A stretch of DNA of 64,000 nucleotides, from NCBI GenBank assembly GCA_037190845.1, contig JBBCJI010000019.1, positions 158,056-222,055 of the forward strand. The letters are read 5' to 3'. Shown here piece by piece: positions 33,335-43,622 of the stretch. The translations under genes and the position numbers were made by a program. Within the stretch, counting starts at the first letter, position 1. Every line of letters starts with the position of its first letter. Under the pieces are notes generated by a model. The model saw only the letters and a program-made list of their open reading frames with translations. It was not told the DNA's origin and made no database searches. The DNA is from JBEBVQ01 sp037190845 (GTDB lineage: Bacteria; Bacteroidota; Bacteroidia; Chitinophagales; Chitinophagaceae).

Positions 33335-33342
33335 CAAAAATA
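33335..33342 (-). promoter_or_regulatory. -7 box of the DUF5606 gene
   Basis: TATTTTTG on the minus strand, 20 bases before the ATG, matches TAnnTTTG. It supports the start at 33315. No clear upstream TTTG. Confidence 0.45.
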
Positions 33343-33439
33343 AAAATTTATTTTGATTAACAGGCAGTGCAGCAGCAATCAACCCTGAAATGAGCTTAAC
33401 ACACCAGGGGAAGGTAACGCGTTTGTAAATGAAAAAATT

Positions 33440-33447
33440 TATCTTTG
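33440..33447 (+). promoter_or_regulatory. -7 box of tRNA-Gln
   Basis: TATCTTTG lies 13 bases before the tRNA 5' end. TTTG at 33422-33425 is only 14 bases upstream, which is short for the normal 19-base spacing. Confidence 0.6.
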
Positions 33448-33460
33448 CATCCGCTAAGTC

Positions 33461-33532
33461 AGTTCTGTAGTGTAACGGTTACCATGTCAGATTCTGACTC
33501 TGAAGATCCTGGTTCGAATCCAGGCAGAACTA
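33461..33532 (+). tRNA. tRNA-Gln (anticodon CTG)
   Basis: The acceptor AGTTCTG pairs with CAGAACT, discriminator A. The anticodon stem TCAGA/TCTGA encloses loop TTCTGAC (anticodon CTG), and the T-arm is GGTTCGAATCC. A terminator follows at once. Confidence 0.93.
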
Positions 33533-33539
33533 CAAAACA

Positions 33540-33566
33540 AAAAAACCAGGCAAAACCTGGTTTTTT
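33540..33566 (+). terminator. Terminator of tRNA-Gln
   Basis: AAAAAACCAGG pairs over 11 bp with CCTGGTTTTTT, loop CAAAA. It lies eight bases after the tRNA. Confidence 0.9.
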
Positions 33567-33665
33567 GTTTCAATAATTACCCTTTCCGGTCATACACTAT
33601 AGCATTTCCAAGACCGTTTTTGAAAAACCTGATCTCCTTTCAGGCGCGATCTTGCTTCATGTCTG

Positions 33666-34036
33666 CTACCTGACCTTTATTGTCTTACCGCCAGTTATTT
33701 CTTTGCCCGTTTTGTCTATTTTTAAAATTGTGTTGCCCTTTAACACACGAGCTTCGCCATTAACATTGAAACTTTCGGTTTTATCATAAATAAGAGGAAT
33801 TACTTCCTTGCCTGTTGCGTCAACAAATCCCCATTTACCATTTTTACTAAGCGCTACCAGCCCATCTACAAACATTGGCTCTTCTCCTTTATAAAAGTCA
33901 TATTTACCGGCAACAATTACTTTCCCTGCTGCATCTTTAATTCCCATTTTCCCATTGGATCTTTGAAAAGCATTTGTGCCTCTGCTGTTATTACTCCGAA
34001 TAACAGCAGAAAAAGTGAATTGAGTATTGATTTCAT
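33666..34036 (-). pseudogene. WG-repeat protein gene with a one-base frameshift
   Basis: The first part, from ATG 34036, encodes a signal peptide (MKSILNSLFLLLFGV, cleavage near AEAQ) and MLFKDPMGKW, then continues out of frame to a stop at 33917. The second part, in another frame (33947-33666), continues the same fold: KDAAGKVIVAGKYDFY, NGKWGFVDATGKEVIPLIYD, which are WG repeats. Adding one G to the GGG run near 33947 would join them as GKWGIKDAAGK. So it is either a recent frameshift or a sequence error. The intact protein would be about 123 residues, exported, role unknown. Confidence 0.75.
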
Positions 34037-34370
34037 TTTACTAATTTTTACCCTACCTGTATGGCTTTTCGGTGACGCCCCGTTTTTGAAATGGGTGCCG
34101 GCCTCCATTCTATGTATCGAAAAATTCAAATACTTTTCTATATATGACTTCTACAACCTTTGTTGTCAGGTGGTTTATATAATTTTACGAATTTACACTT
34201 ATTTCGTAAAAATGCATAGTTTATAAGCTGGGGAATTAATAAAGTAAGTATGCAGGAGCAAATTTAAGCTGATCCATATTAATGATCACATCACCTTGTC
34301 AACTAAAAAACAGCAGATAATTTTCTGCGAAACAAAAATCTTTATATCTTGTACGCTAAATTTTGTGCAC
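34037..34370. other. Intergenic region, WG-repeat gene to outer-membrane protein gene
   Basis: This 334-base A+T-rich gap lies between divergent genes. TTTTACGAA (34183-34191) and TTCGTAAAA (34203-34211) form a 9-bp hairpin with an 11-base loop. I see no clear promoter pair and no coding sequence. Confidence 0.4.
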
Positions 34371-35333
34371 ATGCGATATAGAATGCGCCACAGCATTTTG
34401 ACCCTATGTATCGGCGTTGCCGCAATAGCGCCGGCGAAAGCCCAGAGCCCTCTTTATATAGAACCTCCCGGATGGGGGCTGGGTGTAAATCTCGGGCTGG
34501 CCGATCTATGGGGAGATGTGGGGACTAAAACGATTGTAGACCACTACACGAATGGTAAGTATTTCAAGGCTCCTCATTTTATGGGAGGTATCTTCGCCCG
34601 CTATTCTTTCCATCCTTCTTTTGCAGTGAGGCTCGGCGCCAATTACGGCAGCCTCTATGCAACAGATAGCTGGAATGAAAAAGGATTTGATAAATCTACA
34701 TCTGTTACGGACGACGCCTATCAGCGATATATCCGTAATCTTGACATCAAGACCAATATCTGGGAAGGAAATTTTCTGCTTGAGCTGACACCACTCCGGT
34801 TGTTCAACCTCGAAGGAAAACTGGCCGGGAAGCGGTTCCAGCCCTATCTGCTTGCCGGTGTGGGCGCTTTTCATTTTAAACCGAAAGGGGAACACTATTA
34901 CCGTAACATGGAAGGCGGCGGCACATGGACAAAAATGAATGACCTCCACCTCGAAGGTCAGGGATTTAAATTCGACGGCGCACCGGAACGGTATGAGCTT
35001 TGGCAGGTAAGCGTACCGCTGGGTATCGGTGTACGTTGGGATATTGGCTATCAGCTTAGCCTCGGGGTTGAATATATGTACCGCTATACGTTCTTCGATT
35101 ATCTGGATGGTGTCAGCGGTAACTACGTTGATCCCAGGTATTTTGATGCCAACCTGACTCCCAACAAAGCAGAACCGGCAAAGAACATGCATGATAAATC
35201 CTGGCTGATTGACCCGAGCATCTCCCATTACAACGGGGACGTAAGAGGTAACAGCGCCGTTAACGACGGATACTCTACCATTTCGGTTTCTTTCTTCTAC
35301 AAAATCAGGAGAAAAGCAGATCATTGGTGGTAA
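34371..35333 (+). CDS. Outer-membrane beta-barrel protein (porin-like fold)
   Basis: This 320-residue protein starts at ATG 34371 (or 34383) with a signal peptide (cleavage near PAKAQ). Residues about 30-320 show alternating hydrophobic strands with aromatic girdles: GWGLGVNLGLADLWGDVG, GGIFARYSFHPSFAVRLGANYGSL, LPLG-type GIGVRWDIGYQLSLGVEYMYRYTFFDYLDGVSGNYV. This matches the outer-membrane beta-barrel families common in Bacteroidota (DUF6089-like), of unknown function. The upstream part of the open frame (from 34296) lacks a signal and was rejected. It is followed by ruvA. Confidence 0.75.
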   Translation: MRYRMRHSILTLCIGVAAIAPAKAQSPLYIEPPGWGLGVNLGLADLWGDVGTKTIVDHYTNGKYFKAPHFMGGIFARYSFHPSFAVRLGANYGSLYATDSWNEKGFDKSTSVTDDAYQRYIRNLDIKTNIWEGNFLLELTPLRLFNLEGKLAGKRFQPYLLAGVGAFHFKPKGEHYYRNMEGGGTWTKMNDLHLEGQGFKFDGAPERYELWQVSVPLGIGVRWDIGYQLSLGVEYMYRYTFFDYLDGVSGNYVDPRYFDANLTPNKAEPAKNMHDKSWLIDPSISHYNGDVRGNSAVNDGYSTISVSFFYKIRRKADHWW

Positions 35334-35522
35334 ACATGGAATATACATAATCTTCTGTACCTGACGGAAAACAAAGTACGGATGATTGCCTGATTATCAG
35401 AGCGGTGTGTTTTCATGCCGCTTTTTACATTTGATTCATTATTAAACGAATCTGCAGACGTTGGGTATCTCATGAATTTTTATCAACTTTAGTTTCATAA
35501 ACCTTTTTCAGAAACAAAAAAT

Positions 35523-36101
35523 ATGTTTGCTTACCTGGAGGGAACACTTGTTTACAAATCACCTTCCCTATTATATCTCTCTGTTAATAATGTAGGTTAT
35601 GAAGTGCATATTACCCTGCAGACATACAGTAGGATACAGACACTCGACAAATGCCGGTTATATACCCATTTACAGATACGGGAAGACGCATGGGTACTGT
35701 ATGGATTTGCAGACGAGCAGGAGCGTGCTACCTTCCGCCTGTTGCTGGGCATTACCGGGGTAGGAGCAGCTACGGCCCGTATCATCCTTTCTTCGCTTAC
35801 GCCCGAAGAGCTGGAGCGTGCTATTGCACAGGAAGACGCCCGTACCCTTGAAAAGGTAAAAGGTATCGGCGCCAAGACCGCGCAGCGGATCATACTTGAG
35901 CTGAAAGGCAAACTATTGCGTGGTAAAACAGATACGGTAATTCTACAGCAGGGACACAATACAACAGCGGAAGATGCGTTAAATGCATTGGTTAACCTGG
36001 GCATTGGCCGGCAAATGGCCGAATCTGCCATAAAAAAGATCCGGGATGCATCTGCACTTACCGTAGAGGAACTGATAAAGCAGGCATTACGTGTGTTGTG
36101 A
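35523..36101 (+). CDS. ruvA: Holliday junction branch migration protein RuvA
   Basis: This 192-residue protein has the three RuvA domains: OB-fold start MFAYLEGTLVYKSP, tandem helix-hairpin-helix (ITGVGAATARIILSS and VKGIGAKTAQRIILELKGKL, about 75-145), and a flexible C-terminal domain (about 150-192) that contacts RuvB. It binds Holliday junctions in the cytoplasm. The stop is 24 bases before sprA, and the ruvA-sprA pairing is conserved in Bacteroidota. Confidence 0.96.
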   Translation: MFAYLEGTLVYKSPSLLYLSVNNVGYEVHITLQTYSRIQTLDKCRLYTHLQIREDAWVLYGFADEQERATFRLLLGITGVGAATARIILSSLTPEELERAIAQEDARTLEKVKGIGAKTAQRIILELKGKLLRGKTDTVILQQGHNTTAEDALNALVNLGIGRQMAESAIKKIRDASALTVEELIKQALRVL

Positions 36102-36125
36102 TATGCTAAATATTTTTAACAAGCT

Positions 36126-39100
36126 TTGAAGGGAAAGAGTTATTTCGGGTACAAGATCCTGTTTGCTATCACATTGGCTGTAGCTATTGGGAACGTAGTC
36201 GCACGCGATTTCGCAGACCCTCATGATTATGATAATCCCGACCCTCAGCCGGATACCCCCCAAAGTGCCCGGGATCCAGAGCTTCACTTTCCCATTCATG
36301 ACCGCAGCGGCGACCCGGTGCTGGATAGCCGGGAGCCACGGAGCATTGACCTGAAAGATCCTGATAACGTACAACGGGAAGTAACCTACGACCCGGAAAC
36401 GGAACGTTATTATCTCACAGAAAAAATCGGGAACGAATACTTTCGCAATCCGACCTATCTCACACTGGATGAATACATGAAATACCGTGGCGCCAGGGAC
36501 GAGCAAACCTACTGGCAACGCCGCCTGGACGCCCTGAGCCTGTTTGGAGGAAAACCGGAATTACCCACGATGTACAAGGAAGGTATATTTGACCGCATCT
36601 TCGGCGGCACTTCCATCAACGTAAAACCGCAGGGGAATGTGGACGTTACCGTAGGCGGCAACTGGCAGAACATAAAAAACCCCACACTGGTGCAACGTGC
36701 ACAGAAGTACGGTGTTTTTGACTTTGACATGCAGATGAATATTAACCTGCTTGCCACCGTAGGCGACAAATTGAAGTTCAATATCAGCAATAACACCAGG
36801 GCCACTTTTGATTATCAGAACATACAAAAGCTTGAGTATACCGGCAAAGAAGATGAGATCATCAAAAAAATAGAGCTGGGGAATGTCGGCTTCCCGTTAA
36901 AAAGTTCGCTCATCAGCGGCGTACAATCCCTGTTCGGCATCAAGACACAACTCCAGTTCGGAAAGCTGTGGGTAACGGGCGTCCTTTCCCAGCAACGCTC
37001 CCAGCGGCGCAGCATGACCGTTCAGGGAGGCGGACAGACGCAGCAGTTTGCCATCAAGGCGGACGAATATGAAGAAAACCGGCACTTTCTGTTGGGACAA
37101 TACTTCCGGGAAAACTACAACAGCGCTCTAAGCAATTATCCCGTCATCGCATCTCTGGTGAATATCAACAAAATAGAGGTATGGGTCACCAACAGAACAG
37201 GAGCTGTAGACGGCGTGCGCAATATCGTTGCGTTTATGGACCTCGGGGAGCACAATCCTTATTACGGCCCGCTGCGTAATCCCAACGGACCGGCCCAGCC
37301 CGATAACCGCAGCAACTTCCTGTATGACCGGTTGATGCAAAATCCCTTAAGCCGTACACAGGGACAAACGCAGGGTATTGCCAGGGCGCTCGGGCTGCAG
37401 CAGACACAGGATTTTGAACCGGTAACGGCACGAAAGCTAAACCCTTCCGAGTATACATTTAATCCTGCACTGGGTTATATATCCGTCAATTACTCCATGA
37501 ACCCCGACGATGTGCTGGCGGTGGCTTACCGTTACACCTATAACGGCAAGCCCTATCAGGTGGGTGAATTTTCTGAAGATCTGCCCCCGGACAGCACCAA
37601 TCAGAAAGTAATGTTCATGAAGCTCCTGAAAGCCACCTCCCCGCGTCCCACTCTTCCGGTATGGGATCTGATGATGAAAAATATTTACACACTGGGAGGC
37701 ATGGGGATTTCAAGAGAAGACTTTCGCCTGAATGTACTGTACCAGGATCCCGGCGGCGGGGAGAAACGATATTTACCCGACGGGGCAAACGCCGGTGTAC
37801 CGCTGATCAGCGTATTGAACCTCGACCGGCTTAATATCCAGAATGACCCCTCTCCGGACGGGATATTTGACTTTGTCGATGGCATCACCATCAACGTGCA
37901 GCAGGGAAAAATTATCTTCCCGGTGCTGGAACCGTTCGGCCGGGACCTGGCGCCTTCCCTCGGTGGGGATCCACAGCTGGAACGGAAGTATTTATACAAC
38001 GTACTATACGACTCCACCAAAACCATTGCCCGTCAGTTTCAGCAGAATAACCGGTTTGTCATGCGCGGCACATACAAATCTTCCTCTTCTTCCGAAATAT
38101 TCCTCGGTGGATTCAACATTCCGCAAGGATCTGTTGTCGTTACTGCCGGCGGGCAGCAACTGATAGAGAATCAGGATTACCAGATTGACTATGGTCTGGG
38201 AAGGCTCAAAATATTAAATGCCGGTATTATGAACTCCGGCATACCGATTAATGTACAATACGAGGATAATGCAACATTCGGCTTCCAGCAGCAGAATTTC
38301 ATGGGTGCACGGATGGACTATTTTGTAAACGATAAGCTGGTGATCGGAAGTACCCTTATGCGCCTTACCGAACGACCGTTTACCCAGAAAACAACTTTTG
38401 GCGAAGACCCGATCAAGAATACGGTGATCGGACTGGACGGAAACTACCAGTCTGAATTTCCCGGACTGACACGTCTGCTCGATCAGCTCCCCGTATACGC
38501 CACAACCGCACCGTCCTTTATCAGCGTTTCGGCAGAGGGCGCCACACTGCTTCCCGGTCACCCCAGCCAGATTAATGCACTGGATCCCGAGGGGGCTGTT
38601 TATATAGACGATTTTGAAGGTACACGCAGCGCATACGATCTTAAATTCCCGGCCGTTTCCTGGACCATGGCATCCACACCGGCAGGCGCCATCAACCCTA
38701 ACGGCGCCGAGCTTTTTCCCGAATCATCCGACGATAAAGAGCTTGAATACAATAAAAATCGTTCACGACTTGCCTGGTACTTTATTGAACCCACACTGGT
38801 GGATCCTGTAGGTGGTATGCCTGGGTTTGTAAAAAATGATCCCAACCAGCACTACATCCGGCTGGTACAGCAACTCGATGTTTTTCCGAATAAAGGAACT
38901 ACCACTTTCCAGAATGCCCTCAGCACGCTCGATCTTGCCTTCTATCCGGCAGAGAGAGGCCCCTACAACTTTGATGTAAACAATATTGATCCGGCTACCG
39001 GCAAGTTTACCAACCCCCGCCAAAGATGGGGTGGTATTCAGCGTCCGGTTGAATACAGCGATTTCGAGGCTTCCAACGTAGAGTTTATCGAATTTTGGGT

Positions 39101-42100
39101 ACTGGATCCTTTTATCAATAACCAGACTTCCAACGGCGGGTCTCTGTATATTAACCTCGGCAACGTTTCGGAAGACGTGCTGAAGGATAATCTCATGTTC
39201 TTTGAAAACGGCATTACTTATCCCAAGGATCCTTCCAAGCTTACACAAAGCCAATGGGGATATCAACCGATGTTCCAGCAACAGGTGACGCGCGCCTTCG
39301 AATCAGATCCTGCCGCACGGGCTGTCCAGGATGTGGGTTATGACGGGATGGATAACACAGAGGAACAGAGTAAATACGCTGCATTTCTCAGCCGGATAAG
39401 TGGTATTGTTACGAATCCTGCTGTACTTCAGCAACTGAATGAGGATCCGGCTTCGGATGATTACCGGTATTTCCGCAGCGAAGAATACGATCAGAATAAT
39501 ACCAGCGTACTGCAGCGCTACAAACGTTTTAATAACCCCCAGGGGAACTCCCCGGCCACAGATGCCAGTTCCGCTTATTCCTCCGCATCCACAAACATAC
39601 CCGAATCAGAAGACATCAACCGTGACAACACGTTGAATACCTCTGAGGATTATTATCAATACCGGATAGACCTGAAGCCAAATATGGAAGTAGGTGAAAA
39701 CTTTATCATCAACAAACAGATAAGCAACGTAAAACTCCCTAACGGAGAGTTTGCAGACGAAACCTGGTATCAGTTCAAAGTACCGATCCGGGATTATACC
39801 CAACGCGTGGGAAATATTTCCGACTTCCGCTCCATCCGCTTTATCCGTTTATTCCTTAACGGCTTCGAAGACAGCGCCTATCTCCGGTTTGCGCGCCTGG
39901 AACTTGGACGGAACCAGTGGCGGCAGTATTTGTATTCAATGCAGCATCCCGGAGAGAATATCCCGGACGAGGACCAGCGGACTACCAATGTGACCGTAGC
40001 ATCTGTAAGTGTGGAAGAAAACGGCAGACGCGAACCCGTACCGTACATCATGCCACCAGGGGTCAATCGTCAGTTGGCAGCCGTATCCAGCGGGCAAAAT
40101 ATACAAATGAATGAACAGGCGCTTGCGCTGCAGGTATGTGCATTGAAAGACGGCGATGCACGATCCGTTTTTAAGGAAGTAAATGTGGATATGCGCCAGT
40201 TCGACAAGATACGGATGTTTATACATGCGGAATCGCAACTGGGCCAGCCCATGGTGAATGACGGAGAGCTATATGCGATCATCCGTATCGGCAGCGATTT
40301 TATTAATAACTATTACGAATACCGTATCCCCCTTCAGATAACACCTGCGGGTACAAGTGATGCAGAAGGAGTGTGGCCAGAACGAAACAGGCTCGACCTG
40401 ACGCTGAACGACCTGGTAAATGTAAAAACAGCCCGTAACAACCAGGGGCTTCCCGTATTCGTACCCTACCAGGAAACCGATGAAAAGGGCAACATCATTA
40501 TGGTGATCGGCAACCCCAATATCGGTGATGCCAAAACAGTGATGCTGGGTGTTATGAACCCCAAAAAAACCAATAATACTCCGGGAGATGATGGTCTTGC
40601 CAAGTGTGTTGAGGTCTGGTTTAACGAAATGCGGATGACAGGCCTGAATGAAAAACCCGGCTACGCAGCAACTGGCAGCATAAACCTCCAGCTTGCCGAT
40701 TTGGGTAATATCCGGCTTGCCGGAAGCATGCACACGCTCGGGTATGGTAATATTGACCAGAAACTCAATCAGCGGCACCGGGATAATTTTTCGCAGTATG
40801 ATGCATCCACAAATCTGAATATCGGAAAGTTCACTCCCCGCAACTGGGGATTACAGTTACCATTGTTTGTCGGCTATTCAGAAGGCGTAAGCAATCCGCA
40901 ATACAATCCCTATGATCTCGACGTGCAATATACAGATCAACTGAAGGCTGCGCGGGACAAAGATCAACGTGATTCACTCAAAGAAATTGCACAGGATTTC
41001 ACTTCCATTTCCAGCGTTAACCTGACGAATGTACGTGTGCTGGGAAACCCTGATAAGCCACAGGGCAACTTAATGCCCTGGAGTGTACAAAACTTCGATC
41101 TTAGCTATGCCTATAACAAGCAGCATAAACGAAATCCCTTACTGGAAAGCGATGATCTTACCAGTCAACGACTGGGGCTGGGATATGCCTACAATATTAA
41201 ATCGAAACCGATAGAGCCTTTCAAGACGGTGATCAAATCAAGATCGAAATGGCTGTCGCCGGTAAAAGATTTCAACCTGAACCTGCTCCCTTCCAACTTC
41301 ACATTCCGTACGGAGCTGAACCGGATCCTGAATGAAACACAGGTACGGAATATTGACGGGAGCCCCTACGAAATACCCACAACCTATTACAAAGACTTTA
41401 CGTGGATGCGTAGCTATGTGCTGCGTTGGGAGCTGACCCGGTCACTTTCATTCGACTACAATGCTACAAACCAGTCGCGTATCGACGAGCCTTACGGCCT
41501 GATTGACACAAAAGAGAAACGGGATACGCTATGGGATCGCCTGGGTACATTTGGCCGGAATACCATGTTTACCCAGGGTTTCAATGCCAGCTATAACCTC
41601 CCAATGCAGAAGCTGCCCGCCACAGACTGGACCAATCTCCGGCTTACCTATGGAGCTACATACGCATGGACGGCTGCTTCCCGGCTGGCATACGACTTGG
41701 GGAATACCATTGGCAATACACAGACAAAACAGATCAATGGCGAGTTTAACTTCATACAGCTTTATAATAAACATCGCTGGCTCCGTGCGGTCAACCAACC
41801 CAAGGCCGTCAATCAGAAAAACAAGCCACCCGACGGGAAAGGTCCTGCCAAGGCTCCCGATAACAAGAACGTTAAAGACCTGAGCGACGGGCAGACTGCA
41901 CCTGCACCGCCGCCAAAAGTAAAGCCGTTTAAAAAGAATAAGAATATCATCATTATCAATGAAGATACGCTGAACGCAAAAGATTTTTCGGATCAGGAAC
42001 TGGACTCACTGCGTACCATACAGAAAGCACAGGAAAACGCACGCCTGAAAGCAGAAAAAGAAAAGCGGAAACAGGAACGGAAAGCCGCACGAAAGTTACG

Positions 42101-43541
42101 GCGGAATACCACACCGCAGGTAAGCGACGGCGCCCGCATTGCCGGCAGGATGCTTACAATGGTCAAACGTGTGACCTTCAACTATACAGAAAACGCCGGT
42201 ACTGTTTTACCCGGTTATATGGATAGTACCCGGTTTATGGGTATCAATAATCTCAACGGCGATCCGGGGATGGGTTTTGTATATGGATATCAGCCAAACA
42301 GGAATTGGCTGGAATCCAAAGCCGCAGCTAACAAGCTAAGCCGTGATTCCCTTTTCAATACCCAGTTTCAGCAGCAGTATGCGCAGAACCTGACCATAAA
42401 CACTATGGTAGAACCTTTCCGCGACCTCCGGATCGACTTATCACTCACCCGGTCTTTCACCAAAGCCTATAATGAACTATTCAAAGATACCGGAACCGGA
42501 ACCTTCAATCACTTAAATCCTTACGAAACAGGCAGCTTTAATATATCGTTTATCGGACTGAAGACCCTGTTTAAGCCCGGCGGCGCCAACTCCGGCACAT
42601 ATAATGAATTTCTCCAGAACAGACAGATCATATCCCGGCGTCTTGGTAATAATAACCCGTATACAGGCGGCACATCCGATCCCAATGATCCGTCTTACAG
42701 CAAAGGATATACAGGGTATTCACAGGATGTATTAATCCCTTCTTTTGTTGCTGCCTATGCCGGGCGGGATCCAAATGAAGTAGCCCTTGTAGATAATAAC
42801 ACCAGTGGTGGTGTACGCAGCAATCCCTTTAAATATTTCTTCCCGTTACCTAACTGGCGGATCAGCTATAATGGTTTATCGAAGCTACCGGCATTCACAC
42901 CCATATTCAATAATCTCGTGGTCAGCCACGCCTATACCGGTACGCTTTCCATGAACAGCTTCCTCAGCACGCTGTTTTATGATGACGTTTACCTGTTGGG
43001 ATTCCCGTCATTTATTGATTCCAATTCGGGAAACTATGTACCGTTCTTCCAGGTGCCTAACGTCACGATGTCCGAGCAGTTTAGCCCTTTGATCGGTTTT
43101 GACGCTGCCTTTAAAAATAATGTGACCTCCCGTTTTGAATTCAGGAAAAACAGAACTGTGAGCCTGAGTATGGTGGATTATCAGGTTAGTGAAACCCGTA
43201 GCACTGAGTTTGTCATCGGCGGGGGATATCGTGTGCGGGGCATTAATCTTCCGTTCGAAATATTCGGTGTCCGCAGACTCAACAACGATCTGAACGTCAA
43301 AGTGGATCTGGGATTGCGGGATGATAAGACCAGCAACAACTACCTGGCACAGAATATTGAGATCACAACACGTGGACAGCGGGTCATTACCATCTCCCCG
43401 TCTGTGGATTATATTGTCAGCGATAAATTAACCCTGCGTCTTTTCTACGACCGGCGGCAAAGCATTCCATATACCACCCAGTCGTTCCCGATCACAACCA
43501 CACGTGCAGGGCTGACGTTGCGGTTTATATTCGCACAATAA
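36126..43541 (+). CDS. sprA: T9SS translocon / gliding motility protein SprA
   Basis: This 2471-residue protein is close to the length of Flavobacterium SprA. It begins with a signal-like N-terminus (KGKSYFGYKILFAITLAV, cleavage near VVARD), followed by two SprA N-terminal-type repeats and a very long beta-barrel region with repeated YSW-type strands, and ends in an outer-membrane strand (GLTLRFIFAQ). SprA forms the outer-membrane pore of the T9SS. A Lys/Arg-rich helix (about 1955-1990) is probably periplasmic. The only start between the upstream stop (36117) and the signal is TTG at 36126. It follows ruvA by 24 bases. Confidence 0.95.
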   Translation: MKGKSYFGYKILFAITLAVAIGNVVARDFADPHDYDNPDPQPDTPQSARDPELHFPIHDRSGDPVLDSREPRSIDLKDPDNVQREVTYDPETERYYLTEKIGNEYFRNPTYLTLDEYMKYRGARDEQTYWQRRLDALSLFGGKPELPTMYKEGIFDRIFGGTSINVKPQGNVDVTVGGNWQNIKNPTLVQRAQKYGVFDFDMQMNINLLATVGDKLKFNISNNTRATFDYQNIQKLEYTGKEDEIIKKIELGNVGFPLKSSLISGVQSLFGIKTQLQFGKLWVTGVLSQQRSQRRSMTVQGGGQTQQFAIKADEYEENRHFLLGQYFRENYNSALSNYPVIASLVNINKIEVWVTNRTGAVDGVRNIVAFMDLGEHNPYYGPLRNPNGPAQPDNRSNFLYDRLMQNPLSRTQGQTQGIARALGLQQTQDFEPVTARKLNPSEYTFNPALGYISVNYSMNPDDVLAVAYRYTYNGKPYQVGEFSEDLPPDSTNQKVMFMKLLKATSPRPTLPVWDLMMKNIYTLGGMGISREDFRLNVLYQDPGGGEKRYLPDGANAGVPLISVLNLDRLNIQNDPSPDGIFDFVDGITINVQQGKIIFPVLEPFGRDLAPSLGGDPQLERKYLYNVLYDSTKTIARQFQQNNRFVMRGTYKSSSSSEIFLGGFNIPQGSVVVTAGGQQLIENQDYQIDYGLGRLKILNAGIMNSGIPINVQYEDNATFGFQQQNFMGARMDYFVNDKLVIGSTLMRLTERPFTQKTTFGEDPIKNTVIGLDGNYQSEFPGLTRLLDQLPVYATTAPSFISVSAEGATLLPGHPSQINALDPEGAVYIDDFEGTRSAYDLKFPAVSWTMASTPAGAINPNGAELFPESSDDKELEYNKNRSRLAWYFIEPTLVDPVGGMPGFVKNDPNQHYIRLVQQLDVFPNKGTTTFQNALSTLDLAFYPAERGPYNFDVNNIDPATGKFTNPRQRWGGIQRPVEYSDFEASNVEFIEFWVLDPFINNQTSNGGSLYINLGNVSEDVLKDNLMFFENGITYPKDPSKLTQSQWGYQPMFQQQVTRAFESDPAARAVQDVGYDGMDNTEEQSKYAAFLSRISGIVTNPAVLQQLNEDPASDDYRYFRSEEYDQNNTSVLQRYKRFNNPQGNSPATDASSAYSSASTNIPESEDINRDNTLNTSEDYYQYRIDLKPNMEVGENFIINKQISNVKLPNGEFADETWYQFKVPIRDYTQRVGNISDFRSIRFIRLFLNGFEDSAYLRFARLELGRNQWRQYLYSMQHPGENIPDEDQRTTNVTVASVSVEENGRREPVPYIMPPGVNRQLAAVSSGQNIQMNEQALALQVCALKDGDARSVFKEVNVDMRQFDKIRMFIHAESQLGQPMVNDGELYAIIRIGSDFINNYYEYRIPLQITPAGTSDAEGVWPERNRLDLTLNDLVNVKTARNNQGLPVFVPYQETDEKGNIIMVIGNPNIGDAKTVMLGVMNPKKTNNTPGDDGLAKCVEVWFNEMRMTGLNEKPGYAATGSINLQLADLGNIRLAGSMHTLGYGNIDQKLNQRHRDNFSQYDASTNLNIGKFTPRNWGLQLPLFVGYSEGVSNPQYNPYDLDVQYTDQLKAARDKDQRDSLKEIAQDFTSISSVNLTNVRVLGNPDKPQGNLMPWSVQNFDLSYAYNKQHKRNPLLESDDLTSQRLGLGYAYNIKSKPIEPFKTVIKSRSKWLSPVKDFNLNLLPSNFTFRTELNRILNETQVRNIDGSPYEIPTTYYKDFTWMRSYVLRWELTRSLSFDYNATNQSRIDEPYGLIDTKEKRDTLWDRLGTFGRNTMFTQGFNASYNLPMQKLPATDWTNLRLTYGATYAWTAASRLAYDLGNTIGNTQTKQINGEFNFIQLYNKHRWLRAVNQPKAVNQKNKPPDGKGPAKAPDNKNVKDLSDGQTAPAPPPKVKPFKKNKNIIIINEDTLNAKDFSDQELDSLRTIQKAQENARLKAEKEKRKQERKAARKLRRNTTPQVSDGARIAGRMLTMVKRVTFNYTENAGTVLPGYMDSTRFMGINNLNGDPGMGFVYGYQPNRNWLESKAAANKLSRDSLFNTQFQQQYAQNLTINTMVEPFRDLRIDLSLTRSFTKAYNELFKDTGTGTFNHLNPYETGSFNISFIGLKTLFKPGGANSGTYNEFLQNRQIISRRLGNNNPYTGGTSDPNDPSYSKGYTGYSQDVLIPSFVAAYAGRDPNEVALVDNNTSGGVRSNPFKYFFPLPNWRISYNGLSKLPAFTPIFNNLVVSHAYTGTLSMNSFLSTLFYDDVYLLGFPSFIDSNSGNYVPFFQVPNVTMSEQFSPLIGFDAAFKNNVTSRFEFRKNRTVSLSMVDYQVSETRSTEFVIGGGYRVRGINLPFEIFGVRRLNNDLNVKVDLGLRDDKTSNNYLAQNIEITTRGQRVITISPSVDYIVSDKLTLRLFYDRRQSIPYTTQSFPITTTRAGLTLRFIFAQ

Positions 43542-43547
43542 GAAAAA

Positions 43548-43622
43548 GATTTATGAGTTATGAATGATGAGTTATGAATTGAATTCCTTCACTCATAACT
43601 CATCATTCATAACTCATAAATC
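43548..43622. repeat. 30-bp perfect inverted repeat between sprA and the DUF3078 gene
   Basis: Arms 43548-43577 and 43593-43622 are perfectly complementary over 30 bp with a 15-base loop that contains GAATTC. Each arm has GAGTTATGAATGATGAG units. The genes on both sides converge, so it is likely a bidirectional terminator. A shorter relative lies at 56711-56760. Confidence 0.9.
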
